From assembly GCA_016292545.1 (NCBI GenBank), contig JAEDIG010000054.1, positions 1 through 16,288 of the forward strand: a stretch of DNA of 16,288 nt, given 5' to 3'. Below the pieces are notes generated by a model. The model had not been told where the DNA came from and did no database searches. It saw only the letters and a program-made list of their open reading frames with translations. Position numbers and translations under genes: made by a program. Source of the stretch: Bacteroidaceae bacterium. Lineage in GTDB: Bacteria > Bacteroidota > Bacteroidia > Bacteroidales > Bacteroidaceae. The stretch's first letter is position 1; each line of letters opens with the position of its first letter. Positions 13,354-16,288 of this stretch are shown one piece after another.

Positions 13354-14256
13354 TCAGACAAGGTGACGGATGATTTCCTCCCTTTCGCCCGGCAGATAGT
13401 CGATGACGGGAATCTCAATCATCGTGTAGGCACCGGGCTGCTGCTTCATCGAGGCACGCGCCACGTTCACCAGCACCTGTGCGGTGAGTGCAGGGTTGTT
13501 GATACGCATGTTGAACTCGAAAAGCTGGTTGTGGGTGGTTCCACTCACGCCCTTGCGCACCAGGTTCACGCCATGGCCCACATCGTTCACATCGGCCACA
13601 CAAGGAACCTGCTGCACGTGGGTCTCGTCGTTCACAAAATAGGGGTCGGCCTTCACGGCAGCCTCCACCTGCTTGAAGTCGGCACCTTCCTCCAGCTCCA
13701 CATACACCATGCGGCGATGGATGCCTGTGCCCAGCGGGATGGTGACGCTCAATGCATCGCGCACACCGTTGATAGCCTTCACGGCCACGCTGTGGCCCAT
13801 GCTGCGGCCCGGGCCGAAGTTGGTGTAGCTGATGCCCTTGGGGGCAAGGCTCTCCATGAGCGTGCGCACTACGCTGTCCGACCCCGGATCCCATCCGGCA
13901 CTGATGATGCTCACGGCTCCGTGCTTCTTGGCCGCTGCATCCAGCGAACGGCGGAGGTCCACAATCTGGGTGTGGATGTCGAAACTGTCCACGGTGTTGA
14001 TGCCCAAGGCCAGTGCCTCAAGGGCAAACTTCTCCACGCTGCGGGTGGGGGTTGCCAGAATGGCCACATCCACCTTGTCCAGTTCGCTGAGGTTCTTCAC
14101 CACCTTGTAGGGGGCCAGCTCTGCCGGGCAGTCCTCGGCACCCCTGCGGCGCACAATGCCGGCCACTTCCATGTCGGGAGCCGCCTGCAATGCCTGCAGC
14201 GCATATTGTCCAATGTTGCCATAGCCGACGATGGCAACGCTAATCTTCTTTTCCAT
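13354..14256 (-). CDS. ddh: meso-Diaminopimelate dehydrogenase
   Basis: A 300-residue NADPH-dependent enzyme that makes meso-diaminopimelate directly from tetrahydrodipicolinate and ammonia, a one-step route to the lysine and peptidoglycan precursor. The nucleotide-binding loop is VGYGNIGQ (residues 10-17). Substrate-side family motifs are SAGWDPGSDS (119-128) and FGPGRSMGHSVA (147-158), with HRRMVYVELEEG further on. Length is that of the full family. It follows korB after 55 bases that contain a GC hairpin, and precedes two glycosyltransferases. The link to those genes is only positional. Confidence 0.95.
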   Translation of the reverse strand: MEKKISVAIVGYGNIGQYALQALQAAPDMEVAGIVRRRGAEDCPAELAPYKVVKNLSELDKVDVAILATPTRSVEKFALEALALGINTVDSFDIHTQIVDLRRSLDAAAKKHGAVSIISAGWDPGSDSVVRTLMESLAPKGISYTNFGPGRSMGHSVAVKAINGVRDALSVTIPLGTGIHRRMVYVELEEGADFKQVEAAVKADPYFVNDETHVQQVPCVADVNDVGHGVNLVRKGVSGTTHNQLFEFNMRINNPALTAQVLVNVARASMKQQPGAYTMIEIPVIDYLPGEREEIIRHLV

Positions 14257-14292
14257 GTTGATTGTTTCTTTTTTATTAATTAATATAGGTAA

Positions 14293-14307
14293 GGGGGGAG
14301 TCCCCCC
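14293..14307 (-). terminator. G6/C6 hairpin between korB and ddh
   Basis: GGGGGG-AGT-CCCCCC forms a strong 6-bp stem with a 3-base loop, directly after the korB stop (14312-14314). The transcript then runs into an AT-rich stretch with no long T-run, so this is at best a weak or attenuating terminator, or an mRNA 3'-end stabiliser. Confidence 0.4.
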
Positions 14308-14311
14308 TCCC

Positions 14312-15313
14312 CTACTTCACTTCCCAGATGTCGTTTGTCTCCAGCAGTTCTGCAAATGAGTGATAGGGCTTCTTGGCCTTCACCTCCTCTATCTGGGCCG
14401 TCACGGCCTCATCGTAGGTGGGAGCCTCCACATCGCGGATCACGCCCAGCGCAATGGGGAATCCGTCGCCGTCGCCCATCAGGGCCAGCTTCAACTGCAG
14501 GGTATTGTCGGCACAATGGGCATCGTGCACGAGGATGTCCTCCAGTGTCACCCCGTCCTTGCCAATCTCCACCACCTTGAGGCCGAATCCCTCCTGCACC
14601 AGTCCGAACTCATTGTTCTCGCCAAACACCAGAGGTTTTCCATGCTCCACATAGATGGCATTGCGCGCGCGCCCTTCCTTGGTGTAGACACTCTCGTGGG
14701 TGCCGTTGTTGAAGATGACGCAGTTCTGCAGGATTTCGCACACCGAAGCGCCCCGGTGGGCATAGGCAGCCTTGAGCACCTCCACGGTGCCAGGAGCGTC
14801 GGTGGCCACCGCACGGGCAAAGAAATGACCGCGTGCGCCAAAACACAGTTCAGCCGGACGGAAGGGGTCCTCCACCGTGCCGTAGGGCGACGACTTGCTC
14901 ACGAAGCCGCGGGGCGAGGTGGGGCTGTACTGCCCCTTGGTGAGCCCATAGATGCGGTTATTGAGCAGAATCATGTTCAGGTCGATGTTCCTGCGGTTGG
15001 CATGGATGAAGTGGTTGCCGCCGATGGCCAGACCGTCGCCGTCGCCACTCACCTGCCACACGGTGAGGCCGGGATTGGCCACCTTAGCGCCGGTGGCAAT
15101 GGCCGCCGCACGGCCGTGGATGGTGTTCATGCCATAGGTGGCCATGTAGTGGGGCAGACGGCTGCTGCACCCGATACCGCTGATTACGGCAATGTCCTTC
15201 GGAGCCACGCCAATCTCGGCCATGGCCTTGTGTAAACTTGCCAAGAAGAAGTGGTCGCCGCATCCGGGGCACCATCTTGGCTGTCCTTTCTTGTATTGTT
15301 GTGCTGTGTACAT
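14312..15313 (-). CDS. korB: 2-oxoacid:ferredoxin oxidoreductase, beta subunit
   Basis: A 333-residue thiamine-diphosphate and iron-sulfur subunit. Iron-sulfur ligands are probably Cys15 and Cys18 (RWCPGCGDH), Cys49 (GIGCSSR) and Cys198 (ILQNC). The ThDP/Mg motif GDGDGLAIGGNH is at 90-101, followed by LNNRIYGLTKGQYSPTS. Together with KorA it oxidatively decarboxylates 2-oxoglutarate (or a related 2-oxoacid) to the acyl-CoA and reduces ferredoxin, or runs in reverse in anaerobes. It begins 5 bases after the korA stop, so the pair is co-transcribed. 2-Oxoglutarate is the most likely substrate from similarity to Bacteroidales KorAB, but 2-oxoisovalerate cannot be excluded. Confidence 0.92.
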   Translation of the reverse strand: MYTAQQYKKGQPRWCPGCGDHFFLASLHKAMAEIGVAPKDIAVISGIGCSSRLPHYMATYGMNTIHGRAAAIATGAKVANPGLTVWQVSGDGDGLAIGGNHFIHANRRNIDLNMILLNNRIYGLTKGQYSPTSPRGFVSKSSPYGTVEDPFRPAELCFGARGHFFARAVATDAPGTVEVLKAAYAHRGASVCEILQNCVIFNNGTHESVYTKEGRARNAIYVEHGKPLVFGENNEFGLVQEGFGLKVVEIGKDGVTLEDILVHDAHCADNTLQLKLALMGDGDGFPIALGVIRDVEAPTYDEAVTAQIEEVKAKKPYHSFAELLETNDIWEVK

Positions 15314-15318
15314 GATTC

Positions 15319-16288
15319 TTAGTCCTCCATTTCCTTTTTCACGAATTCCACAATCTCACTCACTACAAAGGGCTGGCCCTTCACCTCGTTGTACTGCACG
15401 GGCACGAAGCCACCCACCTTCATGCGCAGCCATGCAGCCAGCTGGCCCATGTTCTGCTCGGCCACCACCACCTTGGGGTACTTGGTGAGCACCTCTGCCG
15501 TGTTGGCCGGCAGGGGGTTGATGTAGCGCAGCTGCACCATAGCCACCTTGCGTCCGCTGGCGCGCAGTTCCTCCATGGCCGCACGCAGGTGGCCATAGGT
15601 GCCGCCGAAGCCCACGATGAGCAGTTCGGCATCGTCCTTGTCGCCCAGCACCTCCAGGTCGGGCACAGGGATGTTGGCCACTTTCTGGGCGCGCTTGCGC
15701 GTCATCAGGTCGTGGTTTTCGGGATTGGTGCTGATGGCACCCGTCTTGTCGTCCTTCTCCAGTCCGCCCAGGATGTGCTCAAAGCCCTCGCGTCCGGGCA
15801 CGGCCCAATAGCGTGTGCCGTTCTCAGCACGCATGTAGGGGGTCCATGTGCCCTTCAGTTCCTCGGGCACATAGGGCGGGTTGATGGCGGGGTATTGAGC
15901 CAGATCGGGCAGCTTGAAGGCTCCCGAACCGTTGGCAATGAAGGCATCGGTGAGCAGCACCACAGGTGTCATGTGCTCCAGGGCTATCTTGGAAGCCTCG
16001 TAAGCGGCATCAAAGCAATCGGTGGGGCTCAGGGCGGCCATCACGGGCATGGGGCTTTCACCGTTGCGCCCGAAAAGTACCTGCAGCAGGTCGGTCTGCT
16101 CGCTCTTGGTGGGCAGTCCCGTGGCGGGTCCGCCGCGCTGCACGTCGAGCACCACCAGCGGCAGCTCCATGATTACGGCCAGGTTCATGGCCTCGCTCTT
16201 GAGACAGATGCCGGGGCCGGAGGTGGAGGTCATTGCCAGTGCGCCGGCAAACGATGCGCCCACGCTGGATGCGCAACCGGCAATCTCA
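15319..16288 (-). CDS. korA: 2-oxoacid:ferredoxin oxidoreductase, alpha subunit (C-terminal part)
   Basis: The visible ~322 residues are the C-terminal half of KorA; the frame is open through the window edge. The first in-frame start codon seen, GTG at 16263, is internal, because EIAGCASS precedes it in frame and GASFAGALAMTSTSGPG is the middle of the ThDP-binding domain. VLDVQRGGPATGLPTKSEQ and ELLIVGFGGTYGHLRAAMEEL mark the pyrimidine-binding and transketolase C-terminal domains. In Bacteroidetes this subunit is commonly a gamma-alpha fusion of ~600 residues; the gamma part would lie upstream of the window. It is paired with korB 5 bases downstream. Confidence 0.92.
   Translation of the reverse strand, partial: EIAGCASSVGASFAGALAMTSTSGPGICLKSEAMNLAVIMELPLVVLDVQRGGPATGLPTKSEQTDLLQVLFGRNGESPMPVMAALSPTDCFDAAYEASKIALEHMTPVVLLTDAFIANGSGAFKLPDLAQYPAINPPYVPEELKGTWTPYMRAENGTRYWAVPGREGFEHILGGLEKDDKTGAISTNPENHDLMTRKRAQKVANIPVPDLEVLGDKDDAELLIVGFGGTYGHLRAAMEELRASGRKVAMVQLRYINPLPANTAEVLTKYPKVVVAEQNMGQLAAWLRMKVGGFVPVQYNEVKGQPFVVSEIVEFVKKEMED

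Overview
The window is a stretch of chromosome from a member of the Bacteroidales, probably Prevotellaceae-like. This rests on Mfa/FimA-type fimbrillin lipoproteins, an acpP-fabF-rnc cluster, a gene for meso-diaminopimelate dehydrogenase, a two-gene 2-oxoacid:ferredoxin oxidoreductase, and TAnnTTTG-type -7 promoter boxes in place of sigma70 boxes. The base composition is clearly GC-rich for this order. All 16 genes I can support lie on the minus strand, so transcription runs from high to low coordinates. The long plus-strand ORFs are GC-driven antisense shadows.

Layout in the direction of transcription. (1) 16288-14312: korA (5' end outside the window) and korB, reduced-ferredoxin metabolism. 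(2) 14256-11470: ddh (direct lysine/peptidoglycan precursor synthesis) followed closely by two GT2 glycosyltransferases, the second overlapping the first. (3) 11431-8947: a promoter, then acpP, fabF and rnc, the usual fatty-acid/RNase III cluster of Bacteroidetes. (4) 8935-4555: a good promoter, then three genes joined by two 4-base ATGA overlaps: a GH3-family acyl-acid amido synthetase, a large Big_5/Ig-like lipoprotein and a secreted DUF3108 protein. (5) 4559-4187: a repeat-dense, REPIN/MITE-like block with a perfect 20-base inverted repeat and five small hairpin units. (6) 4104-1: candidate promoters and an unusually long leader, then a fimbrial (type V pilus-like) operon. This encodes a DUF3575 outer-membrane protein, a FimB/Mfa2-like subunit and at least three tandem fimbrillin lipoproteins, the last cut by the window edge.

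Most of the content is known family by family. The parts worth a second look are the GH3-lipoprotein-DUF3108 operon, whose function is unknown to me and which lies next to fatty-acid genes. Others are the REPIN-like palindrome that supplies the stop codon of the DUF3108 gene, the FimB/Mfa2-like protein that appears to have lost its lipobox cysteine, and the homopolymer tract and long leader that could regulate the fimbrial operon. I see no tRNA, rRNA, CRISPR array, transposase or phage gene.
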